Assembly (NCBI GenBank): GCA_025612375.1
Contig: JAAXKN010000046.1
Span: forward strand, 1-32,078
Source: Ignavibacteria bacterium
GTDB lineage: Bacteria > Bacteroidota > Ignavibacteria > Ignavibacteriales > SURF-24
Reading direction: 5' to 3'
DNA: 32,078 nt
Both the position numbers and the translations under genes were made by a program. The notes beneath the pieces are model-generated. The model searched no databases and was not told the DNA's origin. It worked only from the letters and a program-made list of their open reading frames with translations. Numbering within the stretch: the stretch's first letter is position 1; each line of letters opens with the position of its first letter. This document shows, in pieces, positions 17,123-27,000 of this stretch.

Positions 17123-20100
17123 ATGAAACATTCTGTCATTTTAATTCTGGCATTTATTCTTGCGGCACATATTGCGGCCTTTCCCCAGGAAATTAAGAAA
17201 ATTAAGTATCATGGGCAGGATATTGTAAAGGACGAACTTATAATAAAGTTTAAGAGGTACCCCGGTATATCCGCACAGTCAAATATGCCGGGCAGCCGCT
17301 CGGTTATCCTGAAGAATAAAAAAGCCACGGTAAAGAAAATCTGGTCCACCGGTGCAGAACACTGGAAGGTTTCTACTGACAGCATTGATGCACTGATCCG
17401 CGAGCTGAGAAGCAATCCTGACGTTGAGTATGCAGAACCTAACTATGTAGTCCATCATTGCAGCGCACCAAACGATGGCTCCTTTAATCTTCAATGGGCG
17501 GTAAACGGAACTTCTATAGCCGGCATTAGTGCAATGGATGCCTGGGCTATAACTACAGGAGATACTTCAATAGTAATAGGTGTAATTGACAGCGGAATTG
17601 ACTACCTGCATGTGGACCTGAAAGCAAATATATGGACAAATAAAAATGAAATTCCGGGTAATGGAATTGACGACGACCATAACGGCTATGTTGACGACGT
17701 ACATGGGTGGGACTTCTTTAATAACGATAACAATCCTATGGACGACAACCACCATGGTACGCATGTGGCGGGAATTATAGCGGCTAAAGGGAACAATAAT
17801 CTGGGCATTGCTGGAACGGCGTGGAACGTAAAACTGGCGGCAATGAAGTTCTTAAACAATGTTGGCGATGGTGAGACCAGCCAGGCAATACAGGCCTTGG
17901 AATACTGTATTGCCAACGGCATAAAAATAGTAAATTGCAGCTGGGGCGGTTCGGCTGGAAGCCAGGCACTTTACGATGAAATCAGCAAGGCCAATCAGGC
18001 CGGTGTTATAGTAGTTGCAGCAAGCGGAAACAGCGGGATTGATATGGATATCACTCCGCAGTATCCGGCTGCTTACGACCTTCCAAATATAATTTCTGTG
18101 GCTGCACACGATTCCAATGGCAACCTGGCATCGTTTTCAAATTATGGAAAAATAAGTGCTGATCTGTCTGCTCCAGGAGTCGATATCTATTCCTGCATAC
18201 CGGATAACCAATATGGCTATATAAGCGGCACATCCATGGCGGCACCTTTTGTTACAGGCGCCGTTGCCCTGATTAAGACTGTCTACCCGGAGAAGACCAA
18301 TGCTGAAGTTAAAGACCTTCTTTTATCTTCTGTTGACAAAAGCAGCAATATGCTCGGTAAGACCGTAAGCGGAGGAAGGCTGAACCTTTATAAGCCTCTT
18401 AAAAATTCCGGCATAATATCAGTAAAGCTTTCAGAGAGTGTATTTGATTTTGGCTGGGTGGCATTAAACGGCAATATGCCTGAGAAAAAGGTGACGGTTT
18501 ATAACAGCTCCACAGAAAGTATTAATATAGATACCATCAAATCGGCAAAAGGTTTCCTGATTTCAAGTCCGGGCGGGTTATTTTCAGACGTGCTTGTAAA
18601 CACTCCTCTGGGGGCTAACCAGTCGGTGGATATTATGGTAAAAGCCGATCCGAAGGAGGAAAGGTCATATGATACACTAGTTACTTTCAGGTTCTCGCGC
18701 GGCGGCGCAACCTTAAATAAACAGTTAAGGTGCAGGCTGACGGCGATTCCCAAAGGTACTGTGATTATTTCAGCAGAAGTGAGCGGAACCTGGAGCAAAG
18801 CAATGTCCCCGATTATAATTAACTCCACTGTTAAAGTTGCTTCGGGGCAGAAGCTTGATATAGAACCGGGTGTAGAAGTAATATTCTGCAATAATTCCGG
18901 CATCAGTTCAAGCCAGTCCGATGCCGGCGCTGAGTACATAATAAGGGCTATAGGTACAAAGCAGGATTCAATATACTTCAGACCGATGGATCCGAAGACA
19001 CCGTGGAGCGGCTTTTCATTTACAGGGCGCGGGAAGTACATATTTGAACACTGCAGCTTTTTATACGCATCAAAGAATAGTACGGGGCAGACCGGAAGTT
19101 CCGGAGGCGCTATATACTGCGCGGGGCCAGACCTTAGGATTGTAAATTCCCGTTTCTATGGCAACCATGCTGCAGTTGAAGGTGGAGCCGTAGATTTTTC
19201 AGGAAGTGATGCCACCTTATTCATTGATTCATCAGGCTTCACCGGTAACGATGCCGTTCTGGGCGGAGCGCTGGTTCTGCGGGGCAAGGAAAACTGGCTA
19301 ATGAATTCTGAATTTTTAAATAATAATTGCACGCAGGGTATAGTAAAAATTCAGGGGGCATCATCGGCTACAGATTCCAATGAAAAGGCTTTTGTGTATA
19401 AATGCTCGTTCAAACATAATGCAAGTAAAAGTTGGGGCAGCATGATTGATGCCTCTTCAATAAATAAAGTTGTTATTAAGAACTGCCTGGGGGCCATGAA
19501 TTCAATAGGCGGAACCCAGGGTATCATAAACTTAAATACCATTTCCACTGCAATTGTATCGAACTGCACTTTATATGATAACTATAACAGCACCGGAGGC
19601 AACGGCGCTGCACTGATGGTAATGCAAGTTAAAGACGGTGTGCTGGAAAATTCAATTTTATGGGACAAATATAATAATGAGATCAAAACTGTTCAGGACG
19701 TTAATCAGAGGTTTACGGCTTCACATAACTCAATTAAAAATTACAGCGAGATAGCCGGAAATTCCAATACGGCACCGGACTTTTCCGATACATTATCTTA
19801 CAGGCTTGCAGCAAACAGCGTACTAAGGGATAAAGGTAACCCTCTTGAGATATTTAACGACCAGGACGGAAGCAGGAATGACCTGGGTTATGAGGGAGGC
19901 AATCCGCTTGTGTTCTATCCGGTGGCGATTGATTTCGGTAGGAACGGACTTGTAAATTCCACCGCAAAAACAGTTTCTGCCGGATACGTTAATTTTAATA
20001 AGGATGCCGTTCCCGTGCAGTCGTGGAGTGTATCTTCAGGCGCCTTTACAGTTTCAGGAATGCCGGGACAGATGCTGCCTTTTAAGGCAAATGAAATTTT

Positions 20101-22666
20101 GATCAGCTTTAGTCCAAAAGAGGTAAAGAATTATTACGATACTCTTTACATAAACACAAACCTTGCTTCTGCAAATAAATTAAAAATATTGTTATCCGGA
20201 ATCTGCGAAGACATAAATTCCAAAGGCGGTGAAATATCGGGAGAGCTGGTAAAGGGAGTCTATCATATTGTAAACGATCTGCACGTTTCGAAAGGCAATA
20301 TGCTTACAGTAAACGCAGGTGTAACACTTTTATTCCAGCCCAATACCAGGCTTATAGTTGAAGGCGATCTGGAAGTAAAAGGCACGCCTGAAGAGCAGGT
20401 GGTATTTTCACCAGAATCGGACACTTCATACACGGGAATAATTACCATAAGAGGCAATAATACAAAAGACATTTTGCTGGAAAACCTTGTACTGAGAAAG
20501 ATGACGGGTTTTAATATAGAATCCGTGGCGCGTAAAATTGTATTTACCAAGTGTGAGTTTACGGACAACAATAGTTCAGGCTTATTCCTTTTCAGTCAGG
20601 GGAGCACAGCTGAATTTAATGGCTGCAGGTTTACAGGCAACAGCACTGCAGGGGCTCTTGTTTACAGCGTTTCCGGAAAGTTATATATAAACAACTGTGT
20701 TATTAGCAGAAATACCAGCAGCGCTTATATTTTAGCGGATAAAAATAAAACTTACATTTATAACAGCTCGTTGTTTAACAACAAATCAGAGTCCGGAATA
20801 ATGATTGCCACGGACCCTGCGGCCGCGGCATTTACGGATTCCTGCAAAGTTATAAATTCAATTATAGCTGATAACATTAATGCCTCGGCAAAATATCAGT
20901 ATGAGGTAAGCCTGGTTTCCCGGACTGCAGCAGAGCCTCTGGAGAATCCAAGTGTAAAGGTATTTCTGGAATTAACAAACACATGCATCAAAGGCGGCGC
21001 GGCAAAACTGTTTGTTCCTTCGGGCTCAAAGAATATTTCTTTTTATTTTGATGGCGCTGATCCTCAATTTGCTGATTCATATGGCAATCTTTCAGGCAGC
21101 TCGCCATGCATTAACAAAGGAACAAACACTTATGACGGACTGAAGTTTTCGGCTGTGGACCTTTCAGGAAACTTCAGGATATGGAACGGGCGGATTGACC
21201 TGGGCGCATATGAATACGGCTCAAAGAAATATTCCGCAGTGCCGGCAAAAGGAGTATTGGATTATCCAAAAGACCAGGATACGGTTATCAAAAATGTAAC
21301 CTTAAAGTGGAGGCGGGCAGGTGAAGCTTTGACATATTATCTGCAGGTAAGCGATACCATTGCATTTACAAGGACTGTGTATAATGATTCGGCTCTGACA
21401 GATACAGCAAAGGCAATGACCCTCCTTAGCTACAGTAAAAAATATTTCTGGAGGGTGGCCGTGCATAACGGTCAGAATTTGGGACCGTGGTCGGACGTAT
21501 GGAGCTTTAACACAATAACTTTGTCTCCGGGGTCAGCTCCTGTACTGAAGCAGCCGGCAGACAAAGCAGTAAATCAGCCGTTGGCTTTAACCCTTCTGTG
21601 GAGGAAATTCAAAGGCGCTGATAAGTATCAGCTTCAGGTTTCAAAAGAGCTTAATTTCAGCAGCCTTGTGGTAAATGATTCCGCATTTGCCGATACACTA
21701 AAACAGATTCCGGGGCTTACCAACAGTACTGAGTATCACTGGAGGGTAAGAGCATTAAACCAGGGAGGCGCGGGGCCGTGGTCGGAGGAATGGACCTTTA
21801 CAACCAAACCGCCTCTTCCGGCCATTCCGGTGCTTGCAAAACCATTGAACGACTCTAAGGACAGCCTGGCAACCCTTAAGCTGGAATGGAAAGTTAATAA
21901 GTTTACAGACAAATACAGGCTTATTGTATCTGAAGATGAGCAGTTTTCAAAAATTAAATTTGCCGATTCCACGCACCAGGATACAGTAAGGGTAGTAAAG
22001 GAATTAAAAGAAGGGATGAAATACTTCTGGAAGGTAAGTTCAATTAATGCTGCCGGGGAAACCTATTCGGACACGTGGGCATTTACTACGCTTCTTAACG
22101 CGCCGGACAGCCTGAAGGCAAAGGTATTGAGCAGGAACAAAATAGAGCTTAAATGGCTGGATAAATCCAACGGAGAGTCGGGCTTCATAATTGAAAGAAG
22201 GCAGTCGGCTGACTTTATGGTTCTGGATACAGTAGATGCAAATATAACAAGCTACACAGATTCAACTATAAATGTTAAGTCTTTTTATAAATACCGTGTA
22301 AGCTCATTTACGCCATTTATGTTATCAGTCTTTACCGGTCCGGATTCGGTTACCACCGGTGTAGAAGAATACAGCCATATTCCAAAGGATTACATGCTTT
22401 TGCAGAACTATCCCAATCCCTTTAATCCTGTAACAGTAATTAAGTATGGGCTGCCTTCAGAAAGCCACGTTAAGCTTACAATTTATAACGCACTTGGCCA
22501 GGAGGCGGGGAAGTATGTAAATGAAATTCAAAGTGCCGGGTTCCATCAGATTAATTTCAACGCCAGCGGATTATCGTCGGGAGTGTATTATTATCTTTTA
22601 GATGCAAGGGCGACTGATGGTTCCAGGGATTTCAGGAAGGTTAAGAAGATGATGGTGATAAAGTAA
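17123..22666 (+). CDS. Giant secreted subtilisin-like serine protease (S8) with beta-helix, FnIII-like repeats and type IX secretion tail
   Basis: 1847 residues. Signal peptide (1-20); an N-terminal propeptide-like domain (about 30-110, DELIIKFK to VEYAEPNYVV); then the S8 catalytic domain with Asp156 (VIGVIDSGID), His211 (HHGTHVAGIIAA), oxyanion Asn303 (AASGNSG) and Ser371 (SGTSMAAPF). Next are two units, each an Ig-like HYDIN-type domain followed by a right-handed beta-helix-like region (about 430-910 and 930-1370). Three FnIII-like repeats of about 95 residues follow, recognisable by YYLQVSD/YQLQVSK/YRLIVSE and YFWRV/YHWRV/YFWKV. Then come one more FnIII domain and a T9SS type A C-terminal domain (QNYPNPFNPVTVIKYGLP, ending KKMMVIK). 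All catalytic residues are present, so it should be active at the cell surface or released. Matching hairpin repeats flank the gene. Confidence 0.95.
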   Translation: MKHSVILILAFILAAHIAAFPQEIKKIKYHGQDIVKDELIIKFKRYPGISAQSNMPGSRSVILKNKKATVKKIWSTGAEHWKVSTDSIDALIRELRSNPDVEYAEPNYVVHHCSAPNDGSFNLQWAVNGTSIAGISAMDAWAITTGDTSIVIGVIDSGIDYLHVDLKANIWTNKNEIPGNGIDDDHNGYVDDVHGWDFFNNDNNPMDDNHHGTHVAGIIAAKGNNNLGIAGTAWNVKLAAMKFLNNVGDGETSQAIQALEYCIANGIKIVNCSWGGSAGSQALYDEISKANQAGVIVVAASGNSGIDMDITPQYPAAYDLPNIISVAAHDSNGNLASFSNYGKISADLSAPGVDIYSCIPDNQYGYISGTSMAAPFVTGAVALIKTVYPEKTNAEVKDLLLSSVDKSSNMLGKTVSGGRLNLYKPLKNSGIISVKLSESVFDFGWVALNGNMPEKKVTVYNSSTESINIDTIKSAKGFLISSPGGLFSDVLVNTPLGANQSVDIMVKADPKEERSYDTLVTFRFSRGGATLNKQLRCRLTAIPKGTVIISAEVSGTWSKAMSPIIINSTVKVASGQKLDIEPGVEVIFCNNSGISSSQSDAGAEYIIRAIGTKQDSIYFRPMDPKTPWSGFSFTGRGKYIFEHCSFLYASKNSTGQTGSSGGAIYCAGPDLRIVNSRFYGNHAAVEGGAVDFSGSDATLFIDSSGFTGNDAVLGGALVLRGKENWLMNSEFLNNNCTQGIVKIQGASSATDSNEKAFVYKCSFKHNASKSWGSMIDASSINKVVIKNCLGAMNSIGGTQGIINLNTISTAIVSNCTLYDNYNSTGGNGAALMVMQVKDGVLENSILWDKYNNEIKTVQDVNQRFTASHNSIKNYSEIAGNSNTAPDFSDTLSYRLAANSVLRDKGNPLEIFNDQDGSRNDLGYEGGNPLVFYPVAIDFGRNGLVNSTAKTVSAGYVNFNKDAVPVQSWSVSSGAFTVSGMPGQMLPFKANEILISFSPKEVKNYYDTLYINTNLASANKLKILLSGICEDINSKGGEISGELVKGVYHIVNDLHVSKGNMLTVNAGVTLLFQPNTRLIVEGDLEVKGTPEEQVVFSPESDTSYTGIITIRGNNTKDILLENLVLRKMTGFNIESVARKIVFTKCEFTDNNSSGLFLFSQGSTAEFNGCRFTGNSTAGALVYSVSGKLYINNCVISRNTSSAYILADKNKTYIYNSSLFNNKSESGIMIATDPAAAAFTDSCKVINSIIADNINASAKYQYEVSLVSRTAAEPLENPSVKVFLELTNTCIKGGAAKLFVPSGSKNISFYFDGADPQFADSYGNLSGSSPCINKGTNTYDGLKFSAVDLSGNFRIWNGRIDLGAYEYGSKKYSAVPAKGVLDYPKDQDTVIKNVTLKWRRAGEALTYYLQVSDTIAFTRTVYNDSALTDTAKAMTLLSYSKKYFWRVAVHNGQNLGPWSDVWSFNTITLSPGSAPVLKQPADKAVNQPLALTLLWRKFKGADKYQLQVSKELNFSSLVVNDSAFADTLKQIPGLTNSTEYHWRVRALNQGGAGPWSEEWTFTTKPPLPAIPVLAKPLNDSKDSLATLKLEWKVNKFTDKYRLIVSEDEQFSKIKFADSTHQDTVRVVKELKEGMKYFWKVSSINAAGETYSDTWAFTTLLNAPDSLKAKVLSRNKIELKWLDKSNGESGFIIERRQSADFMVLDTVDANITSYTDSTINVKSFYKYRVSSFTPFMLSVFTGPDSVTTGVEEYSHIPKDYMLLQNYPNPFNPVTVIKYGLPSESHVKLTIYNALGQEAGKYVNEIQSAGFHQINFNASGLSSGVYYYLLDARATDGSRDFRKVKKMMVIK

Positions 22667-22669
22667 CAG

Positions 22670-22698
22670 ACATAAAACCGCTGCGCGGTTTTTTATGT
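22670..22698 (+). terminator. Rho-independent terminator of the subtilase gene
   Basis: ACATAAAACCGC (22670-22681), a TGC loop, and GCGGTTTTTTATGT (22685-22698), three bases after the stop codon. Its sequence nearly equals the second hairpin of the composite repeat (CAGATATAAAACCGC...GCGGTTTTTTT), so it is probably a further copy of that module. Confidence 0.85.
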
Positions 22699-22715
22699 TG
22701 TTCCCGTTATTCATA

Positions 22716-22790
22716 CCCAGGGTTATAAATCCTCTAAAGGGGAATTATAACCCTGGGCTACAGATATAAAACCGCTCGCGCGGTTTTTTT
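22716..22790 (+). repeat. Composite hairpin repeat, copy B
   Basis: The first hairpin has perfect 12-bp arms CCCAGGGTTATA (22716-22727) and TATAACCCTGGG (22746-22757) around an A/T-rich centre. The linker CTACAGATATA is the same as in copy A apart from its last base. The second hairpin is AAAACCGC (22768-22775)/GCGGTTTT (22780-22787) followed by more T. It stands 13 bases before the convergent CBS-protein gene ends, and can terminate transcription from the subtilase side. Confidence 0.8.
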
Positions 22791-22800
22791 ATTGGATGTA

Positions 22801-23217
22801 TTAGTGTTCAGAAACCTTTTCCAGAACCTCTCCGCTCAGCTTCATATTGTGTGATGCCAGAGCCATATCGCCCAGTGAGCAGATGCCTACAAGCCGTTTC
22901 TGGCGGTTGAGGATGATAAGCCTCCTAATCTGGTTTTTTTCCATTGTTTCAGCCATTTTCTCAACCGGCTCATCTTCGTAGCAATAGACAACTTTTTTTG
23001 TCATAATGTCGCGGACCTTATCGGTCTTAGGGTCGTGTCCTTCGGCAGAAGACCTTATAACAATATCGCGGTCGGTTATCATTCCGATTAGTTTATCGTT
23101 TTCGTAGACCGGCAGAATTCCGCAGTCGAGCGATTTCATTTTCTGAGCCGCCTCGGCAACAGAAATTTCGGGTTTTATAATTTCCACATGCGGTGTCATA
23201 ATTTCTTTAATTGTCAT
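22801..23217 (-). CDS. CBS-domain-pair protein
   Basis: 138 residues from the ATG at 23217, chosen because a near-perfect AAGGAGG (23224-23230) precedes it by six bases; the longer open frame to 23400 crosses the promoter and a palindrome and has no coding features. Two CBS motifs form a Bateman module: the first about residues 5-62 (MTPHVEIIKPEISVAEAA, GILPVYENDKLIGMITDRDI), the second about 72-130 (IMTKKVVYCYEDEPVEKMAE, RRLIILNRQKRLVGICSLGD). Such modules bind adenosyl nucleotides and act as energy or redox sensors, but a free-standing one gives no clue to its partner. Cytoplasmic. Confidence 0.92.
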   Translation of the reverse strand: MTIKEIMTPHVEIIKPEISVAEAAQKMKSLDCGILPVYENDKLIGMITDRDIVIRSSAEGHDPKTDKVRDIMTKKVVYCYEDEPVEKMAETMEKNQIRRLIILNRQKRLVGICSLGDMALASHNMKLSGEVLEKVSEH

Positions 23218-23243
23218 TTCAATCCTCCTTATAATGTTTGTTA

Positions 23244-23276
23244 CAATACTATTCAAAAAATCGCTTAAAGTGTCAA
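23244..23276 (-). promoter_or_regulatory. Probable promoter of the CBS-protein gene
   Basis: On the minus strand TTGACA (23271-23276) is followed after 19 bases by TAGTATTG (23244-23251). The latter is one base off the Bacteroidota-type -7 element TAnnTTTG, and the spacing fits that class. The element lies 27 bases upstream of the start codon, which agrees with the chosen start at 23217. Confidence 0.5.
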
Positions 23277-23325
23277 GTGATTTCCCTGCGGGGGATTTTT
23301 TGAATACCATTGAAGTAAGGGGGAG

Positions 23326-23396
23326 AATATAATGCAGGGGCGGCTTTGAGCCTGTGGAGGGCAGATGGCTCATCCGCCCCTGCAGCGCATTATATT
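23326..23396. repeat. Long nested G/C-rich palindrome (REP-like) after the cupredoxin gene
   Basis: Outer arms AATATAATG (23326-23334) and CATTATATT (23388-23396), middle arms GCAGGGGCGG (23334-23343) and CCGCCCCTGC (23374-23383), inner arms GAGCC (23348-23352) and GGCTC (23367-23371). The structure begins 11 bases after the stop of the minus-strand cupredoxin gene and so sits in its 3' end. It may end or stabilise that transcript, or be a dispersed repetitive palindrome. Confidence 0.65.
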
Positions 23397-23407
23397 TCAA
23401 GATAAGA

Positions 23408-23839
23408 TTACTGGACTGTTACTGTTCCTTTCATCACCTGCTGGTGCGGCCTGCAGTAATAATTGAAGGTGCCTTTTGTATCAAACTTATAGCTGAATGT
23501 GGCATTCTGGCCTATTAAGCCGCTGTCGAATTTCCCGTCGGGAGCTCCGGGAGTGCCGCTGGTTACAGTATGCTGGTAAGGGTCCTCGTTAGTCCATGTA
23601 ACCGTAGTGCCGGCCGCAACTGTAATATTTGCCGGAGAAAATGCCATACTTTTCATTACCACCTGTGAAGTATTAGTACCGCCTCCGGAATTGCCGCCTC
23701 CCGGGGTGCCCGTCTGCGGGGCGGGGCTTGTGCTGTAATCGTTCTTGCTGCATCCGCCAACAGCGGCCAGGCTAAGGATAACAAAGGCAGCCAAAAGGCG
23801 GGCTTTATTCTTCATGAAATTACTTTTTATTAAACTCAT
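23408..23839 (-). CDS. Cupredoxin (plastocyanin/azurin-like) lipoprotein
   Basis: 143 residues. A lipoprotein signal peptide ends at VGGC with Cys30 as the lipid site. A Ser/Gly/Thr/Pro-rich spacer (31-58) leads to a compact cupredoxin fold (about 59-143: VVMKSMAFSPANITVAAGTT, VTWTNEDPYQHTV). The type-1 copper ligands are all present: His90, Cys129, His132 and Met136 (YYCRPHQQVM). It should be anchored in the periplasm or outer membrane and carry electrons or bind copper. The ATG at 23839 has an AGGAAG upstream; the Met at residue 9 is an alternative start that would also give a good signal peptide. No cytochrome or oxidase genes lie beside it. Confidence 0.92.
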   Translation of the reverse strand: MSLIKSNFMKNKARLLAAFVILSLAAVGGCSKNDYSTSPAPQTGTPGGGNSGGGTNTSQVVMKSMAFSPANITVAAGTTVTWTNEDPYQHTVTSGTPGAPDGKFDSGLIGQNATFSYKFDTKGTFNYYCRPHQQVMKGTVTVQ

Positions 23840-24091
23840 ATTCTCTGCTCTTCCTTTCTTTTATTGATTTCCGGTGCCCTGGTGTTCAGTTTTGAATTGC
23901 TTTAACACCCTCTCTGCGCTTTCTTATTGGATAACGGAGAAAGGAAAAGGTTACAGAGAGGGGGGGAATATATTTTTACTAAATCCGGCATTGCAAAGAC
24001 TTCAGGTAAAGCTTTTGTTTTTACGGCATATCTATTATTTTAAACCCTCAAGAAAATCATTCCTATCCTATTGAAAACCAAGGAGTTGTCT

Positions 24092-27000
24092 ATGTCGTTA
24101 AAGGCATCTGTTGTCTTTTTATTGGTCCTATTGTCATCTCACTGTTTTGCAGAGAATATCAAAAGCAAGTCCCTCGTTGATAATGCCTGGAAGGCATGGC
24201 AGAAAAATGATCATGAGCTGGTCAGGGAAAGCTTTCTTAATGCAATTAAAGAAGACCCCAAGAACACCCACGCATACTGGGGCCTTGCTTTTATGTACTC
24301 GCTTGAAGGCAAACATCAGAATGCCTGGGAAACATTTAAAAAAGCTCTTGAAATTGAACCCTCACCATTTCCTTATTTATACCCCATAATGTACTCCAGC
24401 TCTGTTTACGGAAAGGAACTGGCAAACCCTGAGATAGTGGAATGGTACAAAAAACTCATAGAAAATCCCGATCCTATGGGAATCCTTAAGGCAATGGCCT
24501 ATGAAAGGCTGGGCAAGTACTATGTTTCCAAAAGGAATTTTGAGGAATCGGAAAAGTATTTTAAAGGGATTAATTCAATAAACGACTGGATGCTTATAGG
24601 GCCTTTTGACAACATATCCGCTTCGGGCTACGACAAGGCTTACGCTCCTGAGAACGAATATGCGCCAGGGAAAACTTATTCCGGGCAGAACGGAGTTCCC
24701 GCAAAGTGGATCAAGCTTCCGATGGCAAGAAGGGACCGCTGGATAGATTTTACGCGTTTTTATTCGCAGTCGAACGCGGTTTTTTACGGTAACACATTTA
24801 TTTATTCGCCCAAAAAGCAGAGGGTGCAGCTAAGGATAGGCACCTCGGGATTTCTGCGCGCCTTCTTAAATGACGCTCTGGCAATTGACATTTTTGAAGA
24901 ACGCAACAACGACCTCGACACGTACATTGCGGAAGTGGATCTTCAGGAGGGGTGGAACAGGCTTCTTGTCAAGTGCGGCTCGGCCGAAATAACAAGCTGC
25001 AACTTTCTTGTCCGCATTACCGATGATAAGGGTGCAAGTGTAGACGGCCTGAAGTATTCTTCTGAAGAGCAATCGTACAGCAGAACAAACTCCGCTAATG
25101 CTAAAATGGTATCCAATTTTGCAGAAGATTTCTTCAGCGAAAAAGTAAAAACAGATCCTGAAGAGCCGGAGAACTATATGTTTCTTGCCGAGTCGTATCT
25201 GAGGAACGATAAGTCGGTTGAGGCTGAAATGGTGCTTAAAGAGGCCATAAGGAAATTTCCCGACTGCATGCTGTTCTACCACAAGATAACTGAAGCCTAC
25301 TTAAGAGGTAAAAAGAACGACGAAATGGAAACAGCTTACGAGAAAATATTCTCGACTGATAAGTACATTCCTGATGTGCTGGTTTATAAAATTGACCAGT
25401 ACATGAAAAACGAAGAGTATGACAAAGCCTCCGAAGTAATTGATATGCTGGCAAAAGCCGCACCCGGTTCAATGGAGCTGCTTGCAGAAGAGATAGGTCT
25501 TGCGGCAAAAAGAAACCAGATTGAGAAGATCGTGGAGATTAATGTAGAGGCCTGCAAGAAATATCCTTCTGATTATAATTTTGCTTACCTGGATGCGGCA
25601 ATAAAGTATCAGAAAGAAAAAAGCAATCAGGATGCTGTTAATGTTCTTGAAGAGTTCATGAAGATAAATTACCATAACAGCGCCCTTTATACAATTGCCC
25701 AGTATTACCTTCAGGCATCGGATATAGCCAACTGGGATAAATACATGAACCTGCTGATTGAGTATGAACTGGCTTCTCCCGGCTATTATTACTCCAAAGC
25801 AAAAACATATTATTCCATGCGCCAGTACGACAAGGCTGAAGCTGAAATTATGAAGGCGCTGGAGTTATGTAATAACAGCTCACTTTACTGGAGCCAGCTT
25901 GGCGAAATTTACAGAATGAAAAATGAAAAGAGCCGGGCAATTGAAATGTTTAATAATGCCTTAACCTTCGACCCTTCTAATTATGAGGCGCGGGATATTA
26001 TAAGGGATCTGCAGGGGAAGACTTCACTGTATCAGCATTTTGAACAGGACGATATAAATGAGCTGGTAAAGAATGCGCCGGCAAATAATGCTTACCCCAA
26101 TGACGACGGCGTTGTTCTTTTGAACAGCATGAAAAGGCTCGTTTATGAAAGAGGTGCCTCAGAATCGACTGAGGAACTGCTGGTTAAGCTTTTTAACAAA
26201 AAAGGAATTGATACATATAAGGAGTACTGGGTTAACTATAATTCAGGCCAGCAGCTGATAGTGGAAAAAGCTGTTGTTATTAAAAAGGACGGAAGCGAAG
26301 TAAAAGCAGACGTTGAAGACAGCCATATTGTTTTTAAGTCGCTTGAGGAGAATGACTGCGTATACATAAAGTACCGCATAAAGAATGTTTTTGCGGGCAT
26401 GCTGGCAAAGTATTACTGGGACTCATTTAATTTCAGCAGTTATTACCCGGTTAAAAAAGCAAGCTACAGTGTACTACTGGAGAACGATTCAGACTTCAAA
26501 TACACTACTCAGAATATGAAAAATAAACCTGAGAAGAAGAAAACTGAAGACGGGACAATCTACAGCTGGGCGCTGAACGATCAGGAGGCATTAGCAGAAG
26601 AGTACGGCATGCCGGAACTCATTGATATCGGCAAGGTATTAACTATTTCAAACCTTCCCGACTGGAGTTTACTGGTTGACTGGTATTCGGACCTGACAAA
26701 GAATAAGACCAGGTCGAATTACGAAATAAAAGAACAGGTGAATAAACTCTTTGAAGGAAAAGCAGGGCTTTCGGAAGATGAAAAGATACAGATCATTTAC
26801 GATTTCATTACAGAAAATATAAGGTACAGCAGCGTATCCTTCAGGCAGTCGGAATTGATTCCGCAGAGGGCAAGGGATGTTCTTGCCAGCAAAATTGGCG
26901 ACTGCAAGGATGTAGCAACCTTATGCAAAGCCATGCTGAAGGAAGCGGGAATTAATTCTTATTATGTACTGCTCAGCACAAGCGGCAACGGAAGGTATGA

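Noticed and set aside
18499-19041. A 180-codon minus-strand open frame inside the subtilase gene
   Set aside because: It lies opposite conserved subtilase domains and has no recognisable motif or ribosome site.
23218-23400. N-terminal extension of the CBS protein by 61 residues
   Set aside because: It would run through a promoter-like sequence and a nested palindrome; the ATG at 23217 has a near-perfect ribosome binding site.
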